The notes: generated by a model not told the origin, from the sequence alone. Shown: positions 53,637 through 63,076, numbered from the stretch's first letter. The stretch: DNA of 64,000 nucleotides from Sphingobacteriales bacterium (GCA_004144175.1 SEFT01000004.1:306001-370000); one strand, 5' to 3'. Translations and numbers: made by a program.

Positions 53637-54083
53637 ATGAAACAGCTTATCTTCAAAACACAGGAAAACTGGGGTAGCACTATTCTTCGCGTGATGCTTG
53701 GCATAGTGCTATTTCCGCACGGTGCACAAAAACTACTCGGCTGGTTTGGAGGCTTCGGCTTTACGGTTACCATGAGTTACTTTACTGGTACAGTAGGTCT
53801 TCCATGGATCATTGCTTTTTTAGTTATCATCATCGAGTTCTTTGGGGCTTTAATGCTTATTGCCGGACTGGCTACAAGATTGGTAAGTGCAGCAGTACTT
53901 CTCTTATGGCTGGGTATTCTTTTTACCGCTCATCTTGACAATGGTTTTTTCATGAATTGGTTTGGTAACCAAAAGGGCGAAGGCATGGAATATTTTCTGC
54001 TTGCCATAGGTATGTCTGCGGCGCTCATTGTAACAGGTGGCGGCTCTTACGCAGCGGACAGAAAGCTATCTATGTCGGTATAA
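53637..54083 (+). CDS. DoxX family membrane protein
   Basis: The 148-residue protein has four membrane segments and the DoxX pattern: STILRVMLGIVLFPHGAQKLLGWFGG and FLVIIIEFFGALMLIAGLATR. DoxX proteins link to thiol or redox stress and quinone reduction. ATG 53637 is preferred over the upstream in-frame start at 53577, which is separated by a promoter-like TTTTTG box. Single-gene unit under a likely Crp/Fnr control. Confidence 0.85.
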   Translation: MKQLIFKTQENWGSTILRVMLGIVLFPHGAQKLLGWFGGFGFTVTMSYFTGTVGLPWIIAFLVIIIEFFGALMLIAGLATRLVSAAVLLLWLGILFTAHLDNGFFMNWFGNQKGEGMEYFLLAIGMSAALIVTGGGSYAADRKLSMSV

Positions 54084-54104
54084 AAAAGCGTCTATTAGCA
54101 GACG
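54083..54104 (-). terminator. Terminator of the gene ending at 54128
   Basis: On the minus strand CGTCT-GCTAAT-AGACG (54104 to 54089) is followed by CTTTTTTAT. Confidence 0.7.
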
Positions 54105-54127
54105 AGTCCTTTACTTGGCTTGCATGG

Positions 54128-55123
54128 TCAGCGTTCACCACCTGCCCAGTCGCCAATGGCGGTAGCTATGCCATAGTTTTTATTAATATCGCCGCTTTTA
54201 AATGCAGTACCCGTGCGTGGAATATACCACCTGGCCCTGTTCCTGTTTGCAGTAGCTGTGTCGCATTTAGCGCATTTTTCGGCGGGCAGGTTGAACACCA
54301 TCTTCGCATAAGGCCCTTCCTCCAGTCCTTTTAGCTGTTCAGGTTTAGTCTTCGGGTATCCGCAGTTTCTCGCCGAGCTATACATATATACCAAGGCTAG
54401 CTCCTGTGGGTGTATTTGCCCGGCATGCATGGCCTTCACGAGCTTATCACCCAGCATATCAAAGGCATAGTTGTGATTTAGCAGCGTACCAAGCGCAACG
54501 CCTGACCGGTAAATGCACACACCACTCTGTTGCTCCTGTACCGGCAGTGCAACAGACCGGAATAAGCCTATTAGTTGTTCCCCGGGATACTTTCCGGCAT
54601 TCATCAACTCTTGTATACGCTTGATGTTCTCTTCTATCGCTTTATAATATTGTTCTCCGCCTTTAGCTTTCAGCCGCTGCTCACGTTCATATCTTCCGGC
54701 AAACTCCTTATTTAGCGTAGTATCGATGCTCGCCAGATATTTTTGATTGCAGGCCTGTTGCATAGCATTCAGGCGCTTTGCATATTTGGTATGCAGAAAC
54801 TCCTCGAATATGCTTGCCTTCACCAGGCAGTCATACTTCATACCACGTTCCATGCAATACCGCAGATAAATGAATGTGATGGAATCCCTGCGCATAAAAG
54901 CAGCCGACTCCGCAGCTATATACACATCCCGCACAAACTTAAAATCGTAGCCCTGGAATGCTGCCTGGTAGTGTCGTAGCGCTACGTCAAACTGTTCATT
55001 CAGTACCGCTTCCTCTGCCAGCATTGTTTGCTTGTAATAGGCCGTATAGTCTTTTGCGTCCGTTGCAAAAGGATTGCACAATAGGGTTAATAACCCCGCC
55101 AGATATAATAATACACACCTCAT
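54128..55123 (-). CDS. Secreted helical/TPR-like hypothetical protein
   Basis: The 331-residue protein has a signal peptide (MRCVLLYLAGLLTLLCNPFA) and helical repeats (LNEQFDVALRHYQAAFQGY resembles one TPR). The C-terminal region contains a CAKC pair (EKCAKCDTATANRN). It is probably periplasmic. I do not recognise the family. Confidence 0.65.
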   Translation of the reverse strand: MRCVLLYLAGLLTLLCNPFATDAKDYTAYYKQTMLAEEAVLNEQFDVALRHYQAAFQGYDFKFVRDVYIAAESAAFMRRDSITFIYLRYCMERGMKYDCLVKASIFEEFLHTKYAKRLNAMQQACNQKYLASIDTTLNKEFAGRYEREQRLKAKGGEQYYKAIEENIKRIQELMNAGKYPGEQLIGLFRSVALPVQEQQSGVCIYRSGVALGTLLNHNYAFDMLGDKLVKAMHAGQIHPQELALVYMYSSARNCGYPKTKPEQLKGLEEGPYAKMVFNLPAEKCAKCDTATANRNRARWYIPRTGTAFKSGDINKNYGIATAIGDWAGGER

Positions 55124-55312
55124 TCATCAGTAAAATACAAAAAACAACCGACGACAAAAACACAGTAAAACATTATATAATGCCGGATCAATACAACATA
55201 CATAATGGCTAATAACGAGCGATCTTGCTATATGCCAACTGTGATATTATACCTAAATTGCTGTAGTGACCGGATGTAAGAGCACCTGGCGCAGACAGAC
55301 AAATAAATCAAT

Positions 55313-57226
55313 ATGGCATACCCATTTCAGATAATATCTTACGACGGATACAAAGAGGCTTATAAAAGAAGTGTAGATAATCCCGAAGAATTTTGGGCAG
55401 ATGTTGCCGGGAGTTTTACCTGGCGCAAACCGTGGACCAAAGTATTGGACTGGAACTTTCGAGAGCCAAACATTAAGTGGTTCATAGGTGGCAAATTGAA
55501 TATAACCGAAAACTGCCTGGACCGCCATTTGGAAACATCGGGCGACGTACCCGCTATCATATGGGAGTCGAATGATCCCGAAGAATATCACCGGGTGCTT
55601 ACTTACAAAGAGCTGCACTTTAAAGTAATGCAGTTTGCCAATGTACTAAAGAACAATGGCGTAAAGAAAGGCGACCGCGTGTGCATCTATATGGGGATGG
55701 TGCCCGAACTGGCTATAGCCGTGTTGGCCTGTGCACGTATAGGAGCTATACATTCTGTAATATTTGGCGGCTTTAGCGCGCAGAGCATAGCCGACAGGTT
55801 GCAGGATGCACAGGCTGAGTTTATCATCACTGCCGACGGTGCTTTTCGTGGCAATAAGGACATACCATTAAAAGCCGTGATAGACGATGCGCTGGTACAG
55901 TGCCATTTTGTAAAGAAAGTGATCGTACTGACGCGCACCCGCACAGCAGTGAGCATGATAAAAGGCCGCGATGTATGGTGGGAAGATGAGATAAAAAAAG
56001 TAGAGACCATGGGTAATCCTTATTGCCCGGCCGAAGAGATGGACGCAGAGGACCCGCTGTTTATACTGTACACTTCCGGCTCTACGGGAAAACCCAAAGG
56101 CGTGGTGCATACTTGTGGCGGCTACATGGTGTACACTACCTACTCATTTGTAAACGTGTTCCAGTACCAGCCGGGCGATGTGCATTTCTGCACTGCCGAT
56201 ATAGGCTGGATAACGGGGCATAGCTACATCGTATACGGCCCGCTGTGCGCAGGCGCAACGACGGTGATATTCGAAGGGATACCTACCTGGCCTGATGCAG
56301 GGCGTTTTTGGGACATTGTAGATAAGTATAAAGTGAATGTACTGTACACCGCACCTACCGCCATCCGCAGCCTGATGAGCTATGGATTGGAACCAATAGA
56401 GGGCCACAGCCTCGACAGCCTGAAGGTATTGGGTTCCGTCGGCGAGCCGATAAATGAAGAGGCCTGGCAATGGTATCACCAGCATATAGGCAAAGGCAAA
56501 TGCCCGATAGTAGATACCTGGTGGCAAACGGAAACAGGCGGTATATTGATATCGACACTCGCAGGCATCACACCTGAAAAGCCTTCATATGCTACCCTGC
56601 CATTGCCGGGTATACAACCGGTGCTGGTTGATGAGAAGGGACAGGAGATAACAGGCAATAATGCAAGCGGCAACCTTTGCATACGCTTCCCCTGGCCGTC
56701 GATCTTACGCACTACCTATGGCGACCATGAGCGCTGCCGTACCAACTACTTTGCCAGCTACGATGATATGTACTTCACTGGCGATGGCTGCTACCGTGAT
56801 GAAAATGGATTCTACCGCATAACGGGCCGCGTTGATGATGTGCTGAATGTAAGCGGCCACCGTATAGGCACCGCCGAAGTAGAGAACGCCATCAATATGC
56901 ACGCCAGCGTGGTAGAAAGCGCTGTTGTGGGATTTCCGCATGACATAAAGGGTCAGGGTATATATGCGTATGTCATTACAGACAGTACGCATAGCGATGA
57001 GGCCCTTACGCGTGCAGACATATCACAGACAGTAGCGCGTATCATTGGCCCGATAGCGAAGCCTGATAAGATACAGTTCGTAAAAAACCTGCCGAAGACA
57101 CGCAGCGGCAAGATCATGCGACGCATACTGCGCAAGATAGCCGAAGGCGAAATGAACGCCCTTGGTGATACAAGCACCTTGCTGGATCCCGGCGTGGTTA
57201 CCGAGATAGTTGAAGGACGAGTTTAA
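55313..57226 (+). CDS. acs: Acetyl-coenzyme A synthetase
   Basis: The 637-residue protein matches Acs: P-loop-like YTSGSTGKPKGVVHT, WWQTETGG and YFTGDGCYRDENGFY in the adenylating domain, GRVDDVLNVSGHRIGTAEVE at the hinge, and the C-terminal KTRSGKIMRR with the conserved Lys that is acetylated for control in many bacteria. It converts acetate, ATP and CoA to acetyl-CoA. The length is within the usual 630-660 residues. It appears to be a single-gene unit ending at a terminator. Confidence 0.96.
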   Translation: MAYPFQIISYDGYKEAYKRSVDNPEEFWADVAGSFTWRKPWTKVLDWNFREPNIKWFIGGKLNITENCLDRHLETSGDVPAIIWESNDPEEYHRVLTYKELHFKVMQFANVLKNNGVKKGDRVCIYMGMVPELAIAVLACARIGAIHSVIFGGFSAQSIADRLQDAQAEFIITADGAFRGNKDIPLKAVIDDALVQCHFVKKVIVLTRTRTAVSMIKGRDVWWEDEIKKVETMGNPYCPAEEMDAEDPLFILYTSGSTGKPKGVVHTCGGYMVYTTYSFVNVFQYQPGDVHFCTADIGWITGHSYIVYGPLCAGATTVIFEGIPTWPDAGRFWDIVDKYKVNVLYTAPTAIRSLMSYGLEPIEGHSLDSLKVLGSVGEPINEEAWQWYHQHIGKGKCPIVDTWWQTETGGILISTLAGITPEKPSYATLPLPGIQPVLVDEKGQEITGNNASGNLCIRFPWPSILRTTYGDHERCRTNYFASYDDMYFTGDGCYRDENGFYRITGRVDDVLNVSGHRIGTAEVENAINMHASVVESAVVGFPHDIKGQGIYAYVITDSTHSDEALTRADISQTVARIIGPIAKPDKIQFVKNLPKTRSGKIMRRILRKIAEGEMNALGDTSTLLDPGVVTEIVEGRV

Positions 57227-57228
57227 AA

Positions 57229-57270
57229 ATGAAATAGCCGCATTGCACAGCAAGAGCGGCTGTTTCATTT
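57229..57270 (+). terminator. Hairpin terminator of acs
   Basis: ATGAAATAGCCGC (57229-57241) pairs with GCGGCTGTTTCAT (57256-57268). Confidence 0.8.
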
Positions 57271-57462
57271 ACAACCGATATATATATATCCATCTTTCCT
57301 ACCTGATGCTGACCCTGCCAACTACGATTCTGCCATTCGGAAGACCAATACAACCGTTCACACCTTAAAGCAAACGTATCAGAAGATAGCGAATGGACCG
57401 CCATTGCATCGCGCTACATTTGAAATAACACTCACGTTATTATTCACCTAAAAGATCTAAGC

Positions 57463-59031
57463 ATGAACACGTTCAAAAAAGCGCTTACCATAGCACTGCT
57501 GGCAGGCGCGAGCCCTGATTTGCAAGCGCAAATCAATTGTTCTGTACAACTAAAACCTAACCCGGTGATAGGGCAGGATGCACAGATATTCACACTAGGC
57601 GGAGGATGCAATCCTGCACCTGCAAACACTAACTATGGTAATGCTACCGAGCTGGCCTATGCTGCATGGGACTTTACCCCGACCTGGGGTTGCAGTAACG
57701 GTCTTATAAGGAGTTTACTGAGATTCTCAGAACTGACAAATCCTGCAATCATTCCGTCGAATGCGACTATTGTAAATGCCGACCTCAGGCTGTTTGGTGT
57801 ACCACCGGGTGGCAACACTATACCTGCAGGTAACAGCGGCTTTAATGGCGGACTTATAAAGCTGATACCTAACAGCATGACCTGGGCCGAAAATTCAATT
57901 AATTGGGTTATCTGGCAATCAATGGCTGCCGGTGCCGGCACCACTGGAGACCTTCCACTGGCCCCAGGTCTTGGCATCTCGCCAAGCACTTCTACCTGGA
58001 ACTGGAATTACGCTACACCACTTTCCCCTACATGGATACAAAATGTAGTAAATGGTACAGCTGTTAATAATGGATACCTGCTTCTGCTTCGTACCGAACA
58101 ACTGATGCGTTCTACTTTATTCGCATCATCCGACAATCCCAATCCAGCATTATGGCCGGAACTGAGAGTTAACTACAGCGTACCTTGTCCGGCCACTCAT
58201 TTTACTTACTGCCGGTTCAGCGATCAGCCTTATCGTATAGACATGTCTGTAAATACGGTTCCTACATTGCCACCCTGCGGCGGACAATACAGGTGGAAAA
58301 TAGATAACGTAGTAATGTCGACCGCAGCTACTTATTCGCATATGTTTGCTCCACCGCCGTCTACCCCCGGTTCTCAAAATCACACCTTGACATTCGAGAT
58401 TGTCGATGCAAATGGGATAGTTGCCTGTAAAACTGAGCGTGAAATATGCCTCTACCTGAACCCTACAAAATATTCAGGAAATTCACCCTGCATAGACTTC
58501 AAGGCTTGCATCAATACCGCAATCCCTAAAGATATGGATGTAACTCCATTGTCGCAACCCGGCGGAACTTACAGCTGGGCTATGAGTAGCCCCGGTGTGC
58601 CTACCTATATCACTACAGTGGTTGACCCGCCGGTATGGACTTACTCCGGAGGCCCTGTCAGCATCGCAGCGAACTACTGGGCAGCGTCTGGAAAGTGCAA
58701 TACGCAAATGCAAATATGCCTTGGTGGAAACGAGAAGCCAGACCGTTCGACTTCTATTGCAAAATTGACTAACGACAATAATGCTTCAATTGCCCTGATA
58801 CCGAATCCGGCTATCGATGAGGTTACCATCATTATGAACAAGGCTACAAAAGGAGCGGTACAAATAAAACTGGTTGATGTTTCAGGCAAAACGGTTCTCC
58901 GGCAGGCAGGCATTGCAGGAACAACCAGCTTTGAAACCAAACTTTCGATAAGCGGCATCCCCGCCGGCATATACATCCTCGAAGTACTGAACAACGGTAA
59001 CGTACAGAGAGAAAAACTGATCAAGCAGTAA
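57463..59031 (+). CDS. T9SS-secreted protein with DNRLRE-like domain
   Basis: The 522-residue protein has a signal peptide (KALTIALLAGASPDLQA) and an N-terminal region resembling a DNRLRE domain (LLRFSELTNPAIIPSNATIV then NADLRLFGV, with LRVNYSVPC near the end of the module). A Cys-rich Ig-like middle follows, then a type A sorting domain (LIPNPAIDEVTIIMN ... PAGIYILEVLNNGN). Surface-bound; the DNRLRE module suggests binding to another secreted molecule. Confidence 0.85.
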   Translation: MNTFKKALTIALLAGASPDLQAQINCSVQLKPNPVIGQDAQIFTLGGGCNPAPANTNYGNATELAYAAWDFTPTWGCSNGLIRSLLRFSELTNPAIIPSNATIVNADLRLFGVPPGGNTIPAGNSGFNGGLIKLIPNSMTWAENSINWVIWQSMAAGAGTTGDLPLAPGLGISPSTSTWNWNYATPLSPTWIQNVVNGTAVNNGYLLLLRTEQLMRSTLFASSDNPNPALWPELRVNYSVPCPATHFTYCRFSDQPYRIDMSVNTVPTLPPCGGQYRWKIDNVVMSTAATYSHMFAPPPSTPGSQNHTLTFEIVDANGIVACKTEREICLYLNPTKYSGNSPCIDFKACINTAIPKDMDVTPLSQPGGTYSWAMSSPGVPTYITTVVDPPVWTYSGGPVSIAANYWAASGKCNTQMQICLGGNEKPDRSTSIAKLTNDNNASIALIPNPAIDEVTIIMNKATKGAVQIKLVDVSGKTVLRQAGIAGTTSFETKLSISGIPAGIYILEVLNNGNVQREKLIKQ

Positions 59032-59053
59032 ATGGTATCACTATGAAAACGCA

Positions 59054-59085
59054 AACGGCACACCAGGAGGTGTGCCGTTCTTGCT
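59054..59085. terminator. Bidirectional hairpin terminator
   Basis: AACGGCACACC (59054-59064) pairs perfectly with GGTGTGCCGTT (59069-59079), between convergent genes ending at 59031 and 59102. Confidence 0.85.
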
Positions 59086-59101
59086 TACAAAATATGTTGT
59101 T

Positions 59102-59383
59102 TTATTTGATGATGATCTCTGTAACTATCCGCTCTTGAAAATACTCATTGATGCGGGCGGCCAGTTGCTCTTTGCCTAGCAGCAGTTCCTGCTTTAGCGG
59201 TGCTACGTCGGTATATATAGTAAGGACGGTATCGAGAAGCAGCAGGTTGCGGGTATATTTAGATATGGTCTTGCCAACGATGGCCTCCCAATCCTGGCGC
59301 AGGCGCAGCTCATCCACTTTAGGCTTCCAGCCTCTTTTTTGCATTAAAAGTGTCAGTGCTTCGCCAATGCTGTATTGCCCCAT
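59102..59383 (-). CDS. DUF721 / DciA-like protein
   Basis: The 93-residue protein has the DUF721 pattern: GEALTLLMQKRGWKPKVDEL, WEAIVGKTISKYT, then LLLDTVLTIYTDVAPLKQEL. DUF721 includes DciA, a loader of the replicative helicase in many bacteria that lack DnaC. The short length fits the minimal domain. Whether this one loads helicase is inference. Confidence 0.82.
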   Translation of the reverse strand: MGQYSIGEALTLLMQKRGWKPKVDELRLRQDWEAIVGKTISKYTRNLLLLDTVLTIYTDVAPLKQELLLGKEQLAARINEYFQERIVTEIIIK

Positions 59384-59550
59384 GGCGCTAAGGTAAGAAA
59401 AGCCCCCAACCCCCTGAAGGGAGAGAAGGAAAAACTTACTAACAAGCTACTGACGGCAAACACATTAAGAACTGAAATATTAATTATGCAGCGGGATGGC
59501 AAGCAGCTTAAATTTTCAAAAAAAATATTATATTGATAAACAGTTTTACG

Positions 59551-59558
59551 TATCTTTG
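59551..59558 (+). promoter_or_regulatory. -7 promoter element of rpsO
   Basis: TATCTTTG is a perfect match to the Bacteroidota -7 consensus. TTG at 59533-59535 is a candidate -33 element with a short 15-base spacer. It lies 42 bases upstream of the S15 start. Confidence 0.65.
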
Positions 59559-59599
59559 CACCCTGCAAAAGTGTAGTTTATACAAAAAATTTGATGCAA

Positions 59600-59872
59600 A
59601 TGTCTCATTTAACAGCTGAAAAAAAGGCAAACATTTTTAAAACCTTTGGAGAGAACGAAAAAAATACCGGTTCTATTGAAGGACAAATAGCTATGCTCAC
59701 TGAGCGTATCAACCATATTTCTACCCACCTGAAGAGCAATAAAAAAGACTTCTCTACGCAGCGTGGTCTTATGGGAATGGTAGGCCGTCGTAAACGCCTG
59801 CTGCAATATCTTACACGTACCAACCTTACGTCTTACCGCTCACTTATCGAGCAGCTGGGTATACGTAAATAA
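59600..59872 (+). CDS. rpsO: 30S ribosomal protein S15
   Basis: The 90-residue protein is typical S15: LTAEKKANIFKTFG, TGSIEGQIAMLTERI, HLKSNKKDFSTQRGLMGMVG and RRKRLLQYL. S15 binds 16S rRNA early in 30S assembly. ATG 59600 gives MSHLTAEKK, the usual start and length; ATG 59594 is also in frame. It precedes pnp, the conserved arrangement, with a hairpin between. Confidence 0.95.
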   Translation: MSHLTAEKKANIFKTFGENEKNTGSIEGQIAMLTERINHISTHLKSNKKDFSTQRGLMGMVGRRKRLLQYLTRTNLTSYRSLIEQLGIRK

Positions 59873-59887
59873 GTATAACATTCTTAG

Positions 59888-59923
59888 CTATTCCCAACCC
59901 AACGGTTGGGAATAGTCTTTTTT
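59888..59923 (+). terminator. rpsO-pnp intergenic hairpin
   Basis: CTATTCCCAACC (59888-59899) pairs perfectly with GGTTGGGAATAG (59904-59915), followed by TCTTTTTT, 22 bases before the pnp ATG. It resembles a terminator/attenuator and processing site as in rpsO-pnp operons of other bacteria. Confidence 0.85.
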
Positions 59924-59944
59924 AAACGTATTTAATTTTATTTT

Positions 59945-62341
59945 ATGATTCCTAATCCCATTTCCGTTTCGTTCAAGCTGGACGACGGACGTGAAGTGAG
60001 CATAGAAACAGGCAAGCTTGCACGCCAGGCCGACGGTGCTGCCGTAGTACGCCTGGGCAATTGTATGCTGCTGGCTACAGTTGTTGCCAATTCCGATCCT
60101 AAACCCGGACAATCTTTCTTCCCGCTTACTGTCGACTATCAAGAAAAATTTGCTTCTGCAGGCCGCATACCAGGTTCTTTCTTCAAACGTGAAGGCCGCC
60201 TGAGCGACTACGAAATACTGATATCGCGCCTTATAGACCGCGCACTGCGCCCCCTGTTCCCCGATGATTATTTCTGCGAAGTACAGGTACTGGTTACCAT
60301 GATATCTTCCGATCCTGAAGTAATGCCCGATGCACTGGCTTGCCTGGCTGCATCTGCTGCATTGGCAGTATCTGATGTGCCTATACAAGAGATCATCTCT
60401 GAAGCGCGCGTTGCACGTATCAATGGTCAATTCAAGATCAACCCTGGCCGTACCGAATTGAAAGATGCGGATATGGACTTCATCATTGCTGCTACCGAAA
60501 AGAACATTATGATGGTAGAGGGCGAATCGAGCGAATGCCAGGAAGCAGATGTTATTAAAGCAATTGAAATAGCACACGCTGCCATCCGTACACAAATACA
60601 AGCGCAAAAAGAACTGCGCGATAAAAAAGGTGTTACAGGCAAGCGCGAATACAAACTGCCTTACAACAATCCTGAGCTGGAAACCAAGATCAAAGATTTT
60701 GGTGCAAAGCGCATGTACGATGTAGCTAAAGCAGGCCTTGCAAAACACGAGCGCCGCGAAGCACTGAACAAAATATATGAAGAGTATGCTGCAATGATAG
60801 GCGAAGGGGACCAGCTGGAACCACAGGATGTAGCACTCATCAAAACTTACTTCCACGATGTAGAGAAGAAAGTGGTGCGCGACATGATGCTGAACGACCG
60901 TGTACGTTTAGACGGCCGCCAGCTAGACCAGGTTCGCCCGCTTACTATGGAAATAGATCCGCTGCCTTCACCGCACGGTTCGGCACTGTTTACCCGTGGC
61001 GAAACACAATCTTTAACCACCGTTACATTAGGCACATCGGAAAGCGAATTGCTGATAGAAACAGCTGCTACATCCGACTATGTAAAATTCATACTGCACT
61101 ACAACTTCCCTCCGTTCTCAACCGGCGAAGTGAAGCCAATGCGCGGCCCCGGCCGTCGTGAAGTAGGCCACGGTAACCTGGCTATGCGTTCGCTGCGCAA
61201 AATGATGCCTAAAGACGACTACCCGTACACGGTACGTGTGGTATCTGATATCCTTGAGTCGAACGGTTCTTCTTCAATGGCTACTGTTTGTGCGGGTTCT
61301 CTTGCACTGATGGATGCCGGCGTACCAATGCCTAAACACGTAAGTGGTGTGGCAATGGGCCTTATCTCGGGCGATGATGGCAAATTCGCTATCCTTACCG
61401 ATATATTGGGCGATGAAGACCACCTGGGCGATATGGACTTTAAAGTAACCGGCACGCGCGATGGTATCTGCGGTATCCAGATGGATATTAAAGTAGATGG
61501 CCTGAGCATGGATATTATGATGCAAGCCCTGGAGCAAGCACGTAAAGGCCGCCTGCATATACTGGATGCAATGTACACTTGCATACCTGAAGCACGTGTT
61601 GAAATGAAGCCGCATGCACCACGCATCGTTCAGATCAATATCGACCGCGAATTTATTGGTGCTATTATAGGCCCTGGCGGTAAGATCATTCAGGAAATAC
61701 AACGCGAAACCGGCACTACCATCAATATTGAAGAAGTGAACGACCGCGGTGAAGTGAAAATATTCTCAGCTAATAAAGAGAATATCGATAAAGCACTTAG
61801 CTGGATAAAAGGCATAGTAGCCGTACCTGAAGTAGGCACTGAATATGAAGGTACCGTGAAGAGCATCGTTCCATTTGGTGCGTTCATCGAGTTCCTGCCG
61901 GGTAAGCAAGGTTTGCTGCACATATCAGAAGTTAGCTGGAGCCGTCTCGATTCGCTGGAAGGCGTTATGAAAGAAGGCGACAAAGTGAAAATTAAACTGG
62001 TAGGCACCGATCCTAAAACTGGTAAACTGCGCCTTAGCCGCAAAGCTTTGATGCCGAAACCGGAAGGATATGTTGAGCCTGCACCGCGCGAACGCAGTGA
62101 GCGTGGTGGCGACAGGGGCGACCGCCCTCAGCGTGACCGTAATGATCGCGGTGGAGATCGTGGTGACCGTCCTCAGCGCGACCGCAACGACCGTGGTGAA
62201 CGCCGCGATGGTGGCAACCGCGATAACCGTGGCGACCGCCCGCAACGCGAGCAACGCCCTGAAAACACGGAAGCGTCTCAACCACAGCAGCAACCGCAAC
62301 AACCTGATAACAACAACGACGATGCCGACCTGGCACTGTAG
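59945..62341 (+). CDS. pnp: Polyribonucleotide nucleotidyltransferase with repetitive C-terminal tail
   Basis: The 798-residue protein has two RNase PH-like domains (the second with GDEDHLGDMDFKVTGT carrying catalytic aspartates), KH (FIGAIIGPGGKIIQEI) and S1 (EYEGTVKSIVPFGAFIEF). PNPase degrades RNA 3' to 5' with phosphate and is a core mRNA-decay enzyme. After the S1 domain, residues from about 715 form a low-complexity tail built on 15-residue repeats rich in Arg, Gly, Asp and Gln, absent from the E. coli enzyme, ending in a Gln/Asn/Asp-rich stretch. The start follows the hairpin at 59888-59923. Confidence 0.97.
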   Translation: MIPNPISVSFKLDDGREVSIETGKLARQADGAAVVRLGNCMLLATVVANSDPKPGQSFFPLTVDYQEKFASAGRIPGSFFKREGRLSDYEILISRLIDRALRPLFPDDYFCEVQVLVTMISSDPEVMPDALACLAASAALAVSDVPIQEIISEARVARINGQFKINPGRTELKDADMDFIIAATEKNIMMVEGESSECQEADVIKAIEIAHAAIRTQIQAQKELRDKKGVTGKREYKLPYNNPELETKIKDFGAKRMYDVAKAGLAKHERREALNKIYEEYAAMIGEGDQLEPQDVALIKTYFHDVEKKVVRDMMLNDRVRLDGRQLDQVRPLTMEIDPLPSPHGSALFTRGETQSLTTVTLGTSESELLIETAATSDYVKFILHYNFPPFSTGEVKPMRGPGRREVGHGNLAMRSLRKMMPKDDYPYTVRVVSDILESNGSSSMATVCAGSLALMDAGVPMPKHVSGVAMGLISGDDGKFAILTDILGDEDHLGDMDFKVTGTRDGICGIQMDIKVDGLSMDIMMQALEQARKGRLHILDAMYTCIPEARVEMKPHAPRIVQINIDREFIGAIIGPGGKIIQEIQRETGTTINIEEVNDRGEVKIFSANKENIDKALSWIKGIVAVPEVGTEYEGTVKSIVPFGAFIEFLPGKQGLLHISEVSWSRLDSLEGVMKEGDKVKIKLVGTDPKTGKLRLSRKALMPKPEGYVEPAPRERSERGGDRGDRPQRDRNDRGGDRGDRPQRDRNDRGERRDGGNRDNRGDRPQREQRPENTEASQPQQQPQQPDNNNDDADLAL
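62102..62281 (+). repeat. Tandem 45-bp coding repeats in the pnp tail
   Basis: Two clear in-frame copies (62102-62146 and 62147-62191) each encode RGGDRGDRPQRDRND, and a third degenerate stretch follows. The DNA copies differ by synonymous changes, so the repeat is under protein-level selection or has drifted. Confidence 0.85.
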
Positions 62342-62361
62342 TTTCCAATAGGACTTAGTTT

Positions 62362-62394
62362 AAAAAGCCTCGCTAACCGGCGGGGCTTTTTTTA
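62362..62394 (+). terminator. Terminator of pnp
   Basis: AAAAAGCCTCG pairs with CGGGGCTTTTT around a CTAACCGG loop, then a run of T. Confidence 0.88.
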
Positions 62395-62424
62395 TATTAA
62401 CCACTAAACCCTTAGTTTAGGACG

Positions 62425-63075
62425 ATGAAACCCTTGTACATAATTATCACCTGCTTTATTGCTCTCTTATCATGCAATGCCCAGGATTGTCCGCAGGGTA
62501 TAAATAAGTTGCCCATGTACGGGCATGCTGTAAAATGCAAAGAGCAGCTGGATGCCGACAACCGATTCCTGGATAAATGCGACCAGGAATTTAAGAATCG
62601 AAAAGAAGCATCCGACTATTACACTACAAGAGGGTGGGATTATTTTAGAAAAGACAGTATTGAGCTGGCCACAAAACGTTTTAACCAGGGATGGCTTTTA
62701 GACTCTGCTAATGCAGGACCCTATTGGGGTTTCGCGGCTATAGCAGGCCAGCAAAAAGATTACGAGCTTTCTATCTCCTATTTCGATCGCGCTCATCAGT
62801 ACGACAGTACAAACGCCGAATTATGTAACGACGCTGTTATAAGCTTGGGCCAACGGTTCTTTGAAATTAATAACACTGCTTATTTACGTAAGGCTATCGG
62901 TTATTTAATGACCGCTACGCGGTACCACCCTAATGATAGCCGTACCTATGCCAGCCTTGTAAAATGCTATATCAACCTGCCACAAAAAGATAGTGCGCAG
63001 AAATATCTGACTATTGTTGATAAGCTTGACCCTGAAATGATAGCACCTGAAATAAGACAAGAGCTATTCCACTAG
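62425..63075 (+). CDS. Secreted TPR-repeat protein (possible lipoprotein)
   Basis: The 216-residue protein has an N-terminal signal (LYIIITCFIALLSCNAQ; the Cys in LLSC could be lipidated). Three or so TPR-like units follow (YFRKDSIELATKRFNQGWLL, DYELSISYFDRAHQYDSTNA, PQKDSAQKYLTIVDKLDP). It may scaffold other envelope proteins. No enzyme motif. Confidence 0.75.
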   Translation: MKPLYIIITCFIALLSCNAQDCPQGINKLPMYGHAVKCKEQLDADNRFLDKCDQEFKNRKEASDYYTTRGWDYFRKDSIELATKRFNQGWLLDSANAGPYWGFAAIAGQQKDYELSISYFDRAHQYDSTNAELCNDAVISLGQRFFEINNTAYLRKAIGYLMTATRYHPNDSRTYASLVKCYINLPQKDSAQKYLTIVDKLDPEMIAPEIRQELFH

Positions 63076-63076
63076 C

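Noticed and set aside
59888..60856. Minus-strand frame of 322 codons opposite pnp
   Set aside because: It is rich in Phe, Cys, His and Tyr with no domain; it lies wholly opposite rpsO-pnp coding sequence and the hairpin.
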